From: Bacillota bacterium
Lineage (GTDB): Bacteria > Bacillota > Clostridia > Christensenellales > Aristaeellaceae
Direction: 5' to 3'
DNA: 64,000 bases
Assembly: GCA_023459275.1 (NCBI GenBank)
Contig: JAEWVC010000052.1
Coordinates: 32,822 to 96,821, forward strand
Positions 1-7,286 of this stretch are shown here, piece by piece. The position numbers and the translations under genes are program-made. Every line of letters begins with the position of its first letter. The stretch's first letter is position 1. The notes beneath the pieces were generated by a model that saw only the letters and a list, made by a program, of their open reading frames with translations, was not told the origin of the DNA and did no database searches.

Positions 1-652
1 GCGCGCCGCCCCAGTACTCTTCATTGGCGGCCAGCACCACATTGGAGCCGGAGACGGAGCTGACAAACTTGTAGGGGCCGGTGCCCACGGGGGCGACCAT
101 CAGGTCCTGGGCGGCCTGGGCCGTGGGGGACACGATGGCAGAGTTGGTGTGGGCCAGCTTGGCCAGCAGCACGCCGTCCTCATAGGAAAGGTTCAGGCGG
201 ATGGTGTAGTCGTCCAGCACATCCATGGTGTCAATGGAAGCCACGATGGAGGCGCGGGCGGAACCGAAGGCCGGATCCTTGATGAGGCTGAAGGTATACT
301 TTACGGCATCGGCGTTAAACGGGGTGCCATCCTGGAATTTGACGCCCTGGCGCAGCTTGATGGTGGCGGACATGCCGTCCTCGCTGAACTCGGGCAGGGC
401 TTCCGCCAGCAGGCAGATGTAGCTTCCGTCGGGAGCGATGCGGTAGAGCGTCTCGTAGATCTGGGCGTTGACATAGGTGGAGGCCGCGTCGTTGGTGCGC
501 AGCGGGTCAAAACCCGTGAAGGGAGCGGTGAGGGCGATGTTGAACATTTTGTCCGCGGAAGCCGCAAACGCAACGTTGCCAAGAGACAGAGCGGCGAGCA
601 TCACCAGCGTCAGAACAAGAGCCAAAGGTCTTTTCAGGTGCGTTCCTTTCAT
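1..652 (-). CDS. ABC transporter substrate-binding protein, family 5 (oligopeptide type), partial
   Basis: Extracellular binding protein that would deliver peptides (or a similar solute) to the two permeases encoded just upstream. I see an ATG at 652 preceded by AAGGAGT, a signal peptide with hydrophobic core ending near VAFAASADK, then family-5 features such as FDPLRTNDAASTYVNAQIYE and TPFNADAVKYTFSLIKDP. About 217 codons are visible; the rest lies beyond base 1. No lipobox cysteine is present, so the export signal looks like a signal peptidase I site, which is odd for a Gram-positive binding protein. It is the third gene of a permease-permease-binding protein operon. A small hairpin lies in the 70-base gap before it (arms around ACCCTT and AAGGGT). 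The substrate cannot be decided from this fragment. Confidence 0.9.
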   Translation of the reverse strand, partial: MKGTHLKRPLALVLTLVMLAALSLGNVAFAASADKMFNIALTAPFTGFDPLRTNDAASTYVNAQIYETLYRIAPDGSYICLLAEALPEFSEDGMSATIKLRQGVKFQDGTPFNADAVKYTFSLIKDPAFGSARASIVASIDTMDVLDDYTIRLNLSYEDGVLLAKLAHTNSAIVSPTAQAAQDLMVAPVGTGPYKFVSSVSGSNVVLAANEEYWGGA

Positions 653-722
653 TTCCGATACTCCTTATCCATAATATTATCACAACCCTTCGCACCGGCG
701 GAAAGGGTGTAATGCGTTTGGG

Positions 723-1619
723 TCAATCCTTCAGGCTGGGGTCCAAAATATCCCGGAGCTTGTCTCCCAGGACATTGAAGCAGATGATGGTGATCATCAC
801 CGCCACGCCGGGAATCACAATCAGGCTGCCGCGTTTCCACATGTAATCCTTGGCCGCGGCGATCATGCCGCCCCACTCCGGCGCCGGCGGCGGCACGCCC
901 ATGCCCAGGTAGCTTAGCGTGGAAATGGAGATGATGGAGGTAGCCATGCGCATGGTGGCGATGACGATGATCAGGGGCAGGCAATTTTTGAGGATATGGG
1001 CAAAAATGATCCTGGCGTTGCTGGCCCCCACCGCCCGGATGGCGGTAACGTAATCTTCCTCCTTGATTTGCAGCACCCTGCCCCTGACCATCCTGGCAAA
1101 ATTGGGGATGGACCAGATGCTGATGGCCAGGGCGGCGTTGAAGGTGCTGGCGCCCAGCATGGCAATGATCAGCATGGCCAGCAGGATGCCGGGGAAGGTA
1201 AACAGCAGATCCATAAACCGCATGATGGGGTTATCCAGCCGTTTGTAATACCCGGCCAGCAGGCCCAGGATGACACCCACCACCGAACCCATGGCCGTGG
1301 AGATGAAACCCACCGCCAGGGAAATGCGCCCGCCCCACAGCAGGCGGGACAGAACGTCCCGGCCCAGGTGGTCGGTGCCGAAAATATGTCCCGGTACATA
1401 GCTCGCGGCCACCTTGGGGTCGCTGGAATACTGCGCCCAAAAGCCGGGGGCCAGCTTCGTGCGGATGTTGGTGGCTTCCGGGTCATAGGGCGCGATCACC
1501 GGTGCCAGCACTACCAGGATGATTTCAAGGATCAGTACAAAAAAGCAAATCGTGGCCAGCTTGTTCTTCAGCAGCTTGGCCATCGCAACCTTGAACGGAT
1601 TCGTACGCCCGGCTTCCAT
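723..1619 (-). CDS. ABC transporter permease, DppC/OppC type
   Basis: Inner-membrane permease of the oligopeptide/dipeptide/nickel import family, partner of the DppB-type protein upstream. About 298 residues: a short cytoplasmic N-terminus (NPFKVAMAKLLKNKLATIC), a first membrane helix, then the extracytoplasmic segment with FGTDHLGRDVLSRLLWGGR, which is typical of DppC proteins, and the BPD_transp_1 domain with the EAA-like loop AIRAVGASNARIIFAHILKN. I chose ATG 1619 because GGAAGGTGAT lies just before it. A TTG at 1652 overlapping the upstream stop is in frame and would add 11 residues. No ATPase gene is visible here; it may follow the binding-protein gene outside the window. Confidence 0.93.
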   Translation of the reverse strand: MEAGRTNPFKVAMAKLLKNKLATICFFVLILEIILVVLAPVIAPYDPEATNIRTKLAPGFWAQYSSDPKVAASYVPGHIFGTDHLGRDVLSRLLWGGRISLAVGFISTAMGSVVGVILGLLAGYYKRLDNPIMRFMDLLFTFPGILLAMLIIAMLGASTFNAALAISIWSIPNFARMVRGRVLQIKEEDYVTAIRAVGASNARIIFAHILKNCLPLIIVIATMRMATSIISISTLSYLGMGVPPPAPEWGGMIAAAKDYMWKRGSLIVIPGVAVMITIICFNVLGDKLRDILDPSLKD

Positions 1620-1648
1620 TCCCGCATCACCTTCCTTCCGCCTTGTTC

Positions 1649-2590
1649 TCAATCGTATTTGATCCTGGGATCGATCAGGCAGTAGACGATGTCAACAGCC
1701 AGGTTTACCAGGATGAACAGGGTGGCGATGATCAGCACCGTGCTTTGCACCACCTGGTAGTTCCTGGTGTTGATGGCGTTGATCAGGTAGGTGCCGATGC
1801 CGTTGACCACGAACACCTGCTCCGTGATGATAGCGCCGCCCAGCAGCGCACCAAAGCTGGTGCCAAACTGGGTGATCAGCGGGATCATCGCGTTGCGCAG
1901 CGCGTGGACGAATACCACGGTGCGCTTGGGAAGGCCTTTGGACTTGGCGGTCCTGATATAGTCGGACTGCAGCACATCCAGCATGGCCGACCGCCCGATG
2001 CGGGTGAAGCTGGCAATGGTGGCGGTGGACAGGGCGATGGAGGGCAGAATGGCCTGCCTGAACCCCTCGGCCGTCCAGAAGGGCGCCGTCATGCCACCGG
2101 AGGGCAGCCACCTTAGCGCCACGGAAAAAAGGTACACCAGCATGGTGCCCAGCCAGAAGTTGGGGATGGAGATTCCGGCCAGCGCCCCGGTGGTGATCAC
2201 GTTATCAATGAGCGTATCCTTTTTCAGCGCCGTAACGATCCCGGCCGGGATGCCCAGGAGGATGGACAGGATGATGCTGGCGCAGGCCAGGTTCAGCGTG
2301 TTGGGCAGCCGCACCATGATCTCCTGCAAAATGGGCTGGCGCGTCATGTAGCTGATGCCCAGGTTCAGGGAAAGCAAATTCTTCAGATAGATACCGTATT
2401 GAACAAGAAACGGCTTGTCCAGCCCCAGGCTGACGCGGACATGCTCGATGTCCTCCGGCGTTGCGCTGGCGCCGGCCACCATGGCTGCCGGATCGCCGGG
2501 CGCGATATACAGGCTTGCGAAAACGATAAACGTCATCCCAAGGATCAAAAGCAGCATCAGCAGGATTCTCATCCCGATGTATTTCGCCAT
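1649..2590 (-). CDS. ABC transporter permease, DppB/OppB type
   Basis: First permease of the oligopeptide-type importer. About 313 residues starting MAKYIGMRILLMLLLILGM, with the characteristic first helix, the periplasmic-type segment YIAPGDPAAM, and the conserved loop YIRTAKSKGLPKRTVVFVHA (EAA motif region) that contacts the ATPase. I chose ATG 2590 because AGGGGAGGG precedes it and because DppB proteins begin this way. An in-frame extension to 2713 reaches into the predicted promoter and has no family similarity. The downstream permease begins about 30 bases after this stop, or overlaps it if its TTG start is used, so the genes are co-transcribed. Confidence 0.93.
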   Translation of the reverse strand: MAKYIGMRILLMLLLILGMTFIVFASLYIAPGDPAAMVAGASATPEDIEHVRVSLGLDKPFLVQYGIYLKNLLSLNLGISYMTRQPILQEIMVRLPNTLNLACASIILSILLGIPAGIVTALKKDTLIDNVITTGALAGISIPNFWLGTMLVYLFSVALRWLPSGGMTAPFWTAEGFRQAILPSIALSTATIASFTRIGRSAMLDVLQSDYIRTAKSKGLPKRTVVFVHALRNAMIPLITQFGTSFGALLGGAIITEQVFVVNGIGTYLINAINTRNYQVVQSTVLIIATLFILVNLAVDIVYCLIDPRIKYD

Positions 2591-2684
2591 GCGGACCCTC
2601 CCCTGTATATCAATGTATAAACCGGTAAATCCCTCATCCAAATATTTGCAGGATGACTCGTGTGCACTTGCATAAAACGCATTT

Positions 2685-2713
2685 ATCATATCACCGGGAG
2701 CAAAAAATATCAA
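2685..2713 (-). promoter_or_regulatory. Promoter for the oligopeptide ABC operon
   Basis: On the minus strand TTGATA (2713-2708) and TATGAT (2690-2685) are separated by 17 bases, a good vegetative-sigma match. It lies about 95 bases upstream of the OppB-type start. It is back to back with the promoter of the chromate-transporter pair. Confidence 0.6.
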
Positions 2714-2863
2714 TCAAAGCCTCGTCGACAATTCGTATACTTCAAAAAGCGAATGCAAATCCCCATTTAATATGTAGATATATGAGCAACCATAAACAAT
2801 ATGCACAGGATTTCTTCGTCAGGACCGGTTTTTTTTTGTCATCATCTCTTTTCAGGCCCCCAT

Positions 2864-2892
2864 TTGACAAAACGCCTGCCACAGGATATGAT
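2864..2892 (+). promoter_or_regulatory. Promoter for the chromate-transporter pair
   Basis: TTGACA (2864-2869) and TATGAT (2887-2892) are spaced by 17 bases, about 55 bases upstream of the TTG start at 2947. A run of nine T (about 2829-2837) lies just upstream. The 356-base gap 2591-2946 otherwise shows nothing coding. Confidence 0.7.
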
Positions 2893-2946
2893 GGGTCAGG
2901 TTATCTATGCTTCCCAGTTGTATCATCATAAGGGCGGTGGATAGGG

Positions 2947-3492
2947 TTGAACGTTTATCTGGATCTGTTTTTGACTTTTTCCAGGGTCGGGGGGCTTACC
3001 TTCGGCGGCGGCTATGCCATGCTGCCCATCCTTCAAAAAGAAGTGGTGGAAAAGCGTAAATGGGTCAGCGAGGCGGAGGTCATGGACTACTATGCCATCG
3101 GCCAGTGCATGCCGGGAATCATCGCGGTGAACACCTCCCTGTTTATCGGCAACAAGGTCAAAGGCGTCCTTGGCAGCATCGCGGCGGGGCTGGGCATCGT
3201 GTTTCCCTCCCTGGTGATCATCACCATCATCGCGGCGTTCATCAGCAATTTCGCGAACCTTCCGGTGGTACAGTACGCCTTTGAAGGCATTCGGGTATGT
3301 GTGTTCGTTCTGATTATCAACGCCATATTGAAGCTGCGCAAGGGCGCCATCATTGACTGGGTGACCATCGGCATTTTCGCGGCGGTCTGCCTTCTGTCCA
3401 TCTTCACGGACCTGAACCCCATCTACATGATTCTTGCGGCGGGGCTTACGGGCGTGGTTGCAAATGAGCTGAAGGTGGTGCTGAAAAAGTGA
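2947..3492 (+). CDS. Chromate transporter, first half (ChrA family short subunit)
   Basis: Membrane protein of the CHR family, 181 residues, which corresponds to one half of the long ChrA proteins. The N-terminal signature FSRVGGLTFGGGYAMLPILQ and the following QCMPGIIAVNTSLFIGNK match the family repeat, and several hydrophobic helices follow. Known members export chromate in proton-linked fashion, but many family members have untested substrates, so chromate itself is only a family label. The start is TTG at 2947, with a modest purine-rich site (GGTGGATAGGG) upstream; no better ATG exists. Its stop overlaps the start of the second half by four bases (GTGA), so both halves are translationally coupled and probably form a heterodimer. 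Confidence 0.88.
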   Translation: MNVYLDLFLTFSRVGGLTFGGGYAMLPILQKEVVEKRKWVSEAEVMDYYAIGQCMPGIIAVNTSLFIGNKVKGVLGSIAAGLGIVFPSLVIITIIAAFISNFANLPVVQYAFEGIRVCVFVLIINAILKLRKGAIIDWVTIGIFAAVCLLSIFTDLNPIYMILAAGLTGVVANELKVVLKK

Positions 3493-4064
3493 TTTATCTA
3501 AGCCTGTTTTATGAATTTTTCAAGATCGGCCTGTTCGCTATCGGCGGCGGGCTGGCCACGCTGCCCTTTTTAAGCAAGCTGGCCGCGGTCACAGGCTGGT
3601 TCACCCAGGCGGAGCTGGCGGACATGATCGCCATTTCGGAGTCGACTCCGGGCCCCATCGGCATCAACATGGCCACTTACGCGGGGTTCAAGGCGGCAGG
3701 CGTGCTGGGCGCGGTGACCGCCACCCTGGGGGAGGTGCTGCCCTCCATCATCATCGTGCTGATCGTGGCCAGGTTCTTGCGCTCCTTCAGCGAAAACAAG
3801 ACCGTCAAAGCCGTGTTCTACGGGCTGCGCCCCGCATCCGTGGGGCTGATCACCGCGGCCGGCTACACGGTATTGAAGATCGCTCTGCTGAATACCAAGC
3901 TGTTTGAGGAAAGCGGCAACTTTCTGCAGCTGTTCCGGTGGGAAAGCCTCCTGCTGGGTGTCGCAATCTACTTCATCATCAAAAAATGGAAGCCGCATCC
4001 GGTGGTCAGCATCGCCATCTCGGCGGCGGTGGGAATCGTGTTCGGGTATCTGAAATTGATCTAA
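3489..4064 (+). CDS. Chromate transporter, second half (ChrA family short subunit)
   Basis: Second CHR-family half, 191 residues, starting at GTG 3489 inside the end of the preceding gene. It repeats the same architecture: FFKIGLFAIGGGLATLPFL near the N-terminus and SESTPGPIGINMATYAGFK after the first helix. The rest is hydrophobic with about five to six helices. In CHR proteins the two halves have opposite membrane topology and must pair, which fits the overlap of the two genes. The gene ends 20 bases before a strong terminator, so the operon has two genes only. Transported ion not established. Confidence 0.88.
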   Translation: MIYLSLFYEFFKIGLFAIGGGLATLPFLSKLAAVTGWFTQAELADMIAISESTPGPIGINMATYAGFKAAGVLGAVTATLGEVLPSIIIVLIVARFLRSFSENKTVKAVFYGLRPASVGLITAAGYTVLKIALLNTKLFEESGNFLQLFRWESLLLGVAIYFIIKKWKPHPVVSIAISAAVGIVFGYLKLI

Positions 4065-4080
4065 GCGTTGGCTGTACTAA

Positions 4081-4120
4081 AAAAGGGCTGTTGCATTTTG
4101 TTGCTGCAACAGCCCTTTTT
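4081..4120 (+). terminator. Rho-independent terminator after the chromate-transporter pair
   Basis: Arms GGGCTGTTGCA (4085-4095) and TGCAACAGCCC (4105-4115) form an 11-bp perfect stem followed by TTTTT and preceded by A-run. The A-run makes it potentially bidirectional, but the minus-strand gene that would use it ends at 4371. Confidence 0.9.
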
Positions 4121-4149
4121 GTTTATACATCAGTACATGGCGGATGTTC

Positions 4150-4290
4150 GGGCTGGGAGATGCCGCGTAGGGCGGGGGCTCCGTAGCCGAAGCCGCCCCC
4201 TGTGGGGGCAATAGGCGAGTCGGAGGAGGCTGGCGAAACGAGCAGTACGAGCGGCAGCGAGTAATGAGATGATTGAGCCAGATGGAAACG
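4150..4290 (+). repeat. Dispersed intergenic repeat, copy A
   Basis: This stretch shares a 24-base identical block (4221-4244) with the minus strand of 57882-57905, plus clear similarity on both sides. It contains a hairpin GCCCCC-TGT-GGGGGC (4195-4209). In the 57.9 kb copy the corresponding hairpin is CCGCC/GGCGG with the same 3-base loop, so both arms changed together. Further on, 4358-4367 (GTTTGAAATC) recurs in the other copies. It occupies most of the 306-base gap 4065-4370. Confidence 0.7.
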
Positions 4291-4370
4291 CCCCCGCCGG
4301 TCGCGGCGGACAGAACAAAGCCGCGCTTGCGGGGATACGGCCCGCAAGGAAATGCCCGTTTGAAATCATG

Positions 4371-5585
4371 TCATTCCTCCGCCATGCCGTTGCTAAGCCT
4401 TGCCACCTCGCGCCCCCAGGCGTCGTACAGCACAGCCTCATCCTTGCGCTTTTGATGCCATACGTTCTTATCGTCAAAACGCCAGTCGCAATTGCCCGAA
4501 GTGGACTGGGACCCCAAACGCGCCGCCGCGCCCGGGGCGATGGACGCGCCTTCCGGGAAAAAGAAGATTTCTTCCCCTCTGGCGGAAAACACATACCATC
4601 CCGCCAGGGAAACGGTCCCCCCGCCTGTGTTGGCCAAAGTCAGCACATCGTCCCCGGCGTCCATGCCTGTCAGCTTTACGGTTTTTAACAAGTCAGGGAC
4701 GCTCTTCCATTCCACCGGCGATGCGGAAGCCGTTTTCTCCTTGAGCGTCACCATCATGCCGCCCTTGCTCAGCTCCGTCACCGCGGTTTGGGCTCCGGCC
4801 TGCCTGAGGATGGACAGCACCTTGGGGTCCGGCGTATCGTTTTCCTCCGCGCTGCTGGTGGAGATCACCGCCACCTGCGGCGACACAAGGCGGACAAAGG
4901 CGGCAGAGGTGCTGTCGTTGTCCCCGTGGTGCGCCACCTTCAGCACCTGGCAGGGCGGGATGCTCCCCGCCGCCATCAGCTGGGTCTCCTCCTCAAATTC
5001 CATATCGCCCGCAAGCATCACATTCCCGTCCGGCGCGGTGAGCACCATCACCAGGGAATTATTGTTTTCATTCTCATTATCCTGTGTCACCGGCCCCAGT
5101 ACCCTAAACGCGCAGTCCTGGGATACGGCCACGGCATCCCCCGCCTTGAGCCACACGGGGCGCATGCCCCTTTGCGCCGCGGCCAGCAAAAGGGGATGCT
5201 TCTCCTGCTTGACGCCGGTATACATGGCGGAGCCGTACCAGGCCTTGACCTCGATGCCGCTTTTCGCAAGCAGATCCATCCCGCCCGCGTGGTCCTTGTC
5301 CGTATGGGTCAAAAAAACGCCGTCCAGCGAGGTGATATTCAAGGCGTTAAGAGCCGCCCGCACAGCGCCCCAGGATTGGATGGTTCCCGTATCAATAAGA
5401 TAAACCTTGCCTTCCGTCCATAAAACCAGGCTGTCCGCCTTGCCCACATTGATGGCCAGAAGCTGCACGCCATCCTTTTCAGCTTCCGCCCGGGCCGCCG
5501 TATCGCGGTGCATCACCGCGGGCACGGCGGCGGCCAGCAGCATAACAATAATCGCCGCGATCGTCCACACCGTTTTCCTATGCAC
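4371..5585 (-). CDS. Secreted ComEC-like metallo-beta-lactamase hydrolase with lamin-tail domain
   Basis: Predicted extracytoplasmic metal-dependent hydrolase, 404 residues. An N-terminal hydrophobic segment (about 7-24) acts as signal or anchor. The metallo-beta-lactamase domain carries HTDKDHAGG (about 94-102), LAGDME (about 191-196) and KVAHHGDNDS (about 216-225), all in the order seen in the hydrolase part of the DNA-uptake protein ComEC/Rec2. The last 100 residues (LANTGGGTVSLAGWYVFSA onward) resemble a lamin-tail (LTD) domain, a beta-sandwich often attached to secreted nucleases. GTG start with AAGGAGGGG upstream. Free-standing proteins of this type are common in Clostridia and a nuclease or phosphodiesterase role is a reasonable inference, but the substrate is unproven. 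Confidence 0.85.
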   Translation of the reverse strand: MHRKTVWTIAAIIVMLLAAAVPAVMHRDTAARAEAEKDGVQLLAINVGKADSLVLWTEGKVYLIDTGTIQSWGAVRAALNALNITSLDGVFLTHTDKDHAGGMDLLAKSGIEVKAWYGSAMYTGVKQEKHPLLLAAAQRGMRPVWLKAGDAVAVSQDCAFRVLGPVTQDNENENNNSLVMVLTAPDGNVMLAGDMEFEEETQLMAAGSIPPCQVLKVAHHGDNDSTSAAFVRLVSPQVAVISTSSAEENDTPDPKVLSILRQAGAQTAVTELSKGGMMVTLKEKTASASPVEWKSVPDLLKTVKLTGMDAGDDVLTLANTGGGTVSLAGWYVFSARGEEIFFFPEGASIAPGAAARLGSQSTSGNCDWRFDDKNVWHQKRKDEAVLYDAWGREVARLSNGMAEE

Positions 5586-5620
5586 ACCTACCCCTCCTTG
5601 GGAATCGGTACGTACCGTCC

Positions 5621-5649
5621 ATTATACCATCTTTTCCGCCATCGGGCAA
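5621..5649 (-). promoter_or_regulatory. Promoter of the ComEC-like hydrolase
   Basis: Minus strand: TTGCCC (5649-5644), 17 bases, TATAAT (5626-5621), with TGG before the -10 box (extended -10). Transcription would start about 30 bases upstream of the GTG at 5585. Confidence 0.7.
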
Positions 5650-5921
5650 ACGGCATTGGTTTGCCCCAAAAAGCACAATGATTTACCCCGTAGAAGGAGG
5701 AGTACTGATTTATTATGACAGGGCATCCTCCGGAAAATACACGGGTTGCGCAATATGGCTGCGGCAAACACTAAAGCATCCACAAATACCTGTACGGCAA
5801 AGGCGCGCACGGTAAAGGCCCGCAGGGCCGGTCCGGAGCCTGAAGGTATGGATACGGCAGCTAAAAATATGCTGCGATCTAAAAGAATGACCGCAGCACC
5901 AATCCTGGTTCTATTCCCATA
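5650..5921. other. Intergenic stretch without a convincing gene
   Basis: Between the hydrolase promoter and the end of the LacI-family gene. A plus-strand reading frame of 56 codons (5755-5925) begins at ATG without a ribosome-binding site and has alanine/threonine/lysine-rich, family-free sequence, so I do not call it. A short inverted repeat GCAGC/GCTGC lies near 5860-5875 with no T-run. Confidence 0.4.
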
Positions 5922-6983
5922 CTAAACGGAAACACGTTTCTCCAGATGGCTGGAAAACCGTTGACAAACGGCCGGCATATCCGGGTTTTTCAGTTTATCC
6001 AGCAGCACCCTGGTACCCGCCTGGGCCATTTCGAAAAAAGGAAGGCTCATGGCGGTTAACGGCGGCTCCACCGAATCAAGATACGGCAGGGAATCCAACG
6101 CGATCACTTTGACATCCTGAGGAACACGTTTCCCCAGCCGGTTCAATAACCACAGAAGCTGAACGCCATATGTCCCCCAGCAGACCACATACCCGTCCAG
6201 GTCGTCATGAAGAAATTGCCGGATCAATGCCTCATCATCCGCATCGCGGAAATTGCGGGGCAAATGCAGGACGTGCTCCTCAAAGCCCGCCTCTTTTATC
6301 GCATCTTTATAGCCGTTCAGCCTGTCAATCTCTGTTTTGGGCTGATACACCGTGCTGTTATCCTTATTCAGCGCCCCGATGTACCCGATGCGCCTGCATC
6401 CGCTGCGCAGAAGCAACTGGCAGGCAGCCCGGCCATCGGCATACATATCAGACTTAATGTAACTGACATCCGTTTCCTCGGTATAGCCGTAAAGCACCAC
6501 AAATGGAACGGAAAACCGCCGGAACATCTCAATAAATTCATTTTCCATGGAACGCTGTTCGCTATGGGCGGAGGAAATGAAAATCACACCTTCAATGCGC
6601 CCCTCCAAATAAAACCGGATGCAGCTCGCCTGTTTCCCCACCGGATTGTTTGGACAAATCAGCACGCCGTAATCATTTTCCTCGGCCTCTTTGATGACGC
6701 CGTTGATAAAATCCAAAAAATATAAATGGCTCCTTTTATAGGTTGACACCAGCGCAATGGTGCGTGATGTGCCGGAGCGAATTGAACTTGCCAGGTAATG
6801 CCTTCGGTAATTGAGTGCGTTTGCGCATTCGATGACATGCGCCCGGGTTGCCTCAGAAATCGTCTGTCCCGGCGTATTGTTCAGTACAAACGAAACCGTG
6901 GCCGTCGTTACGCCAGCCATGAGGGCCACATCCTTGATGGTGGCTCTTCTTTTACACTCTGCCTTCTTATTGATATTATTCAT
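5922..6983 (-). CDS. LacI-family transcriptional regulator
   Basis: DNA-binding repressor or activator, about 353 residues, likely controlling the divergent sugar operon. The N-terminal helix-turn-helix reads RRATIKDVALMAGVTTATVS, followed by the hinge region NALNYRRHYLASSIRSG and a periplasmic-binding-protein-like sensor domain (ALVSTYKRSHLYFLDFINGV; GYVVCWGTYGVQ; VIALDSLPYLDSVEPPLTAM). I chose ATG 6983. The in-frame TTG 7019 and ATG 7010 lie within the promoter, whose -10 box is at 6996-6991, so transcription should begin at about 6984-6985. That would give an mRNA with almost no leader, and indeed no Shine-Dalgarno sequence is visible. Effector unknown; probably a sugar from the glycan handled by the neighbouring ABC transporter. 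Confidence 0.92.
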   Translation of the reverse strand: MNNINKKAECKRRATIKDVALMAGVTTATVSFVLNNTPGQTISEATRAHVIECANALNYRRHYLASSIRSGTSRTIALVSTYKRSHLYFLDFINGVIKEAEENDYGVLICPNNPVGKQASCIRFYLEGRIEGVIFISSAHSEQRSMENEFIEMFRRFSVPFVVLYGYTEETDVSYIKSDMYADGRAACQLLLRSGCRRIGYIGALNKDNSTVYQPKTEIDRLNGYKDAIKEAGFEEHVLHLPRNFRDADDEALIRQFLHDDLDGYVVCWGTYGVQLLWLLNRLGKRVPQDVKVIALDSLPYLDSVEPPLTAMSLPFFEMAQAGTRVLLDKLKNPDMPAVCQRFSSHLEKRVSV

Positions 6984-6990
6984 AAAGAGA

Positions 6991-7019
6991 ATTATACAGC
7001 TTATCACCATGAGTTTCAA
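6991..7019 (-). promoter_or_regulatory. Promoter of the LacI-family gene, predicted leaderless
   Basis: Minus strand: TTGAAA (7019-7014), 17 bases, TATAAT (6996-6991). The expected start site, 6-7 bases past the -10 box, falls directly before the ATG at 6983. Confidence 0.7.
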
Positions 7020-7093
7020 GCGCTCTTTTTACTTTCTCCTGCCATCGGTTTTCAAAGTGATTGCACATATCATATCTTTTTCCCTTTTGGCTA

Positions 7094-7122
7094 TTGACAA
7101 GCGGAAACTCCCCACTTATAAT
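7094..7122 (+). promoter_or_regulatory. Consensus promoter of the first sugar operon
   Basis: TTGACA (7094-7099), exactly 17 bases, TATAAT (7117-7122): both boxes are perfect consensus. It is divergent from the LacI-family promoter about 75 bases away. Such a strong promoter would need repression. The leader to the ATG at 7287 is about 157 bases. Confidence 0.85.
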
Positions 7123-7145
7123 ATCACTATGACGTTTTAGTTATT

Positions 7146-7174
7146 GTAAATTGCGCATTGTTTTGTGCATTTAC
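7146..7174 (+). promoter_or_regulatory. Candidate operator: imperfect inverted repeat downstream of the promoter
   Basis: Arms GTAAATTGCGCA (7146-7157) and TGTGCATTTAC (7164-7174) are near-complementary. Its position, roughly 15-45 bases after the predicted start site, is where a roadblock repressor would bind, and the divergent LacI-family protein is the obvious candidate. Binding is inferred, not shown. Confidence 0.5.
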
Positions 7175-7286
7175 GCCATATTTCTGTGTTATGGTGCGGG
7201 ACAGGTGACCGCGAGGCTGGCAGGAAGCCGCTCCAAAAATCGTATCCTTCCGGCAGACAGCCGGAGAATATAAGAGGAGGGATCCT

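Noticed and set aside
5755..5925. 56-codon plus-strand frame
   Set aside because: No Shine-Dalgarno, low-complexity product and no known relative; overlap with the end of the LacI-family gene.
7175..7286. Riboswitch in the leader of the first sugar operon
   Set aside because: The leader is long, but no conserved riboswitch core is recognisable; the length is explained by the operator-like repeat.
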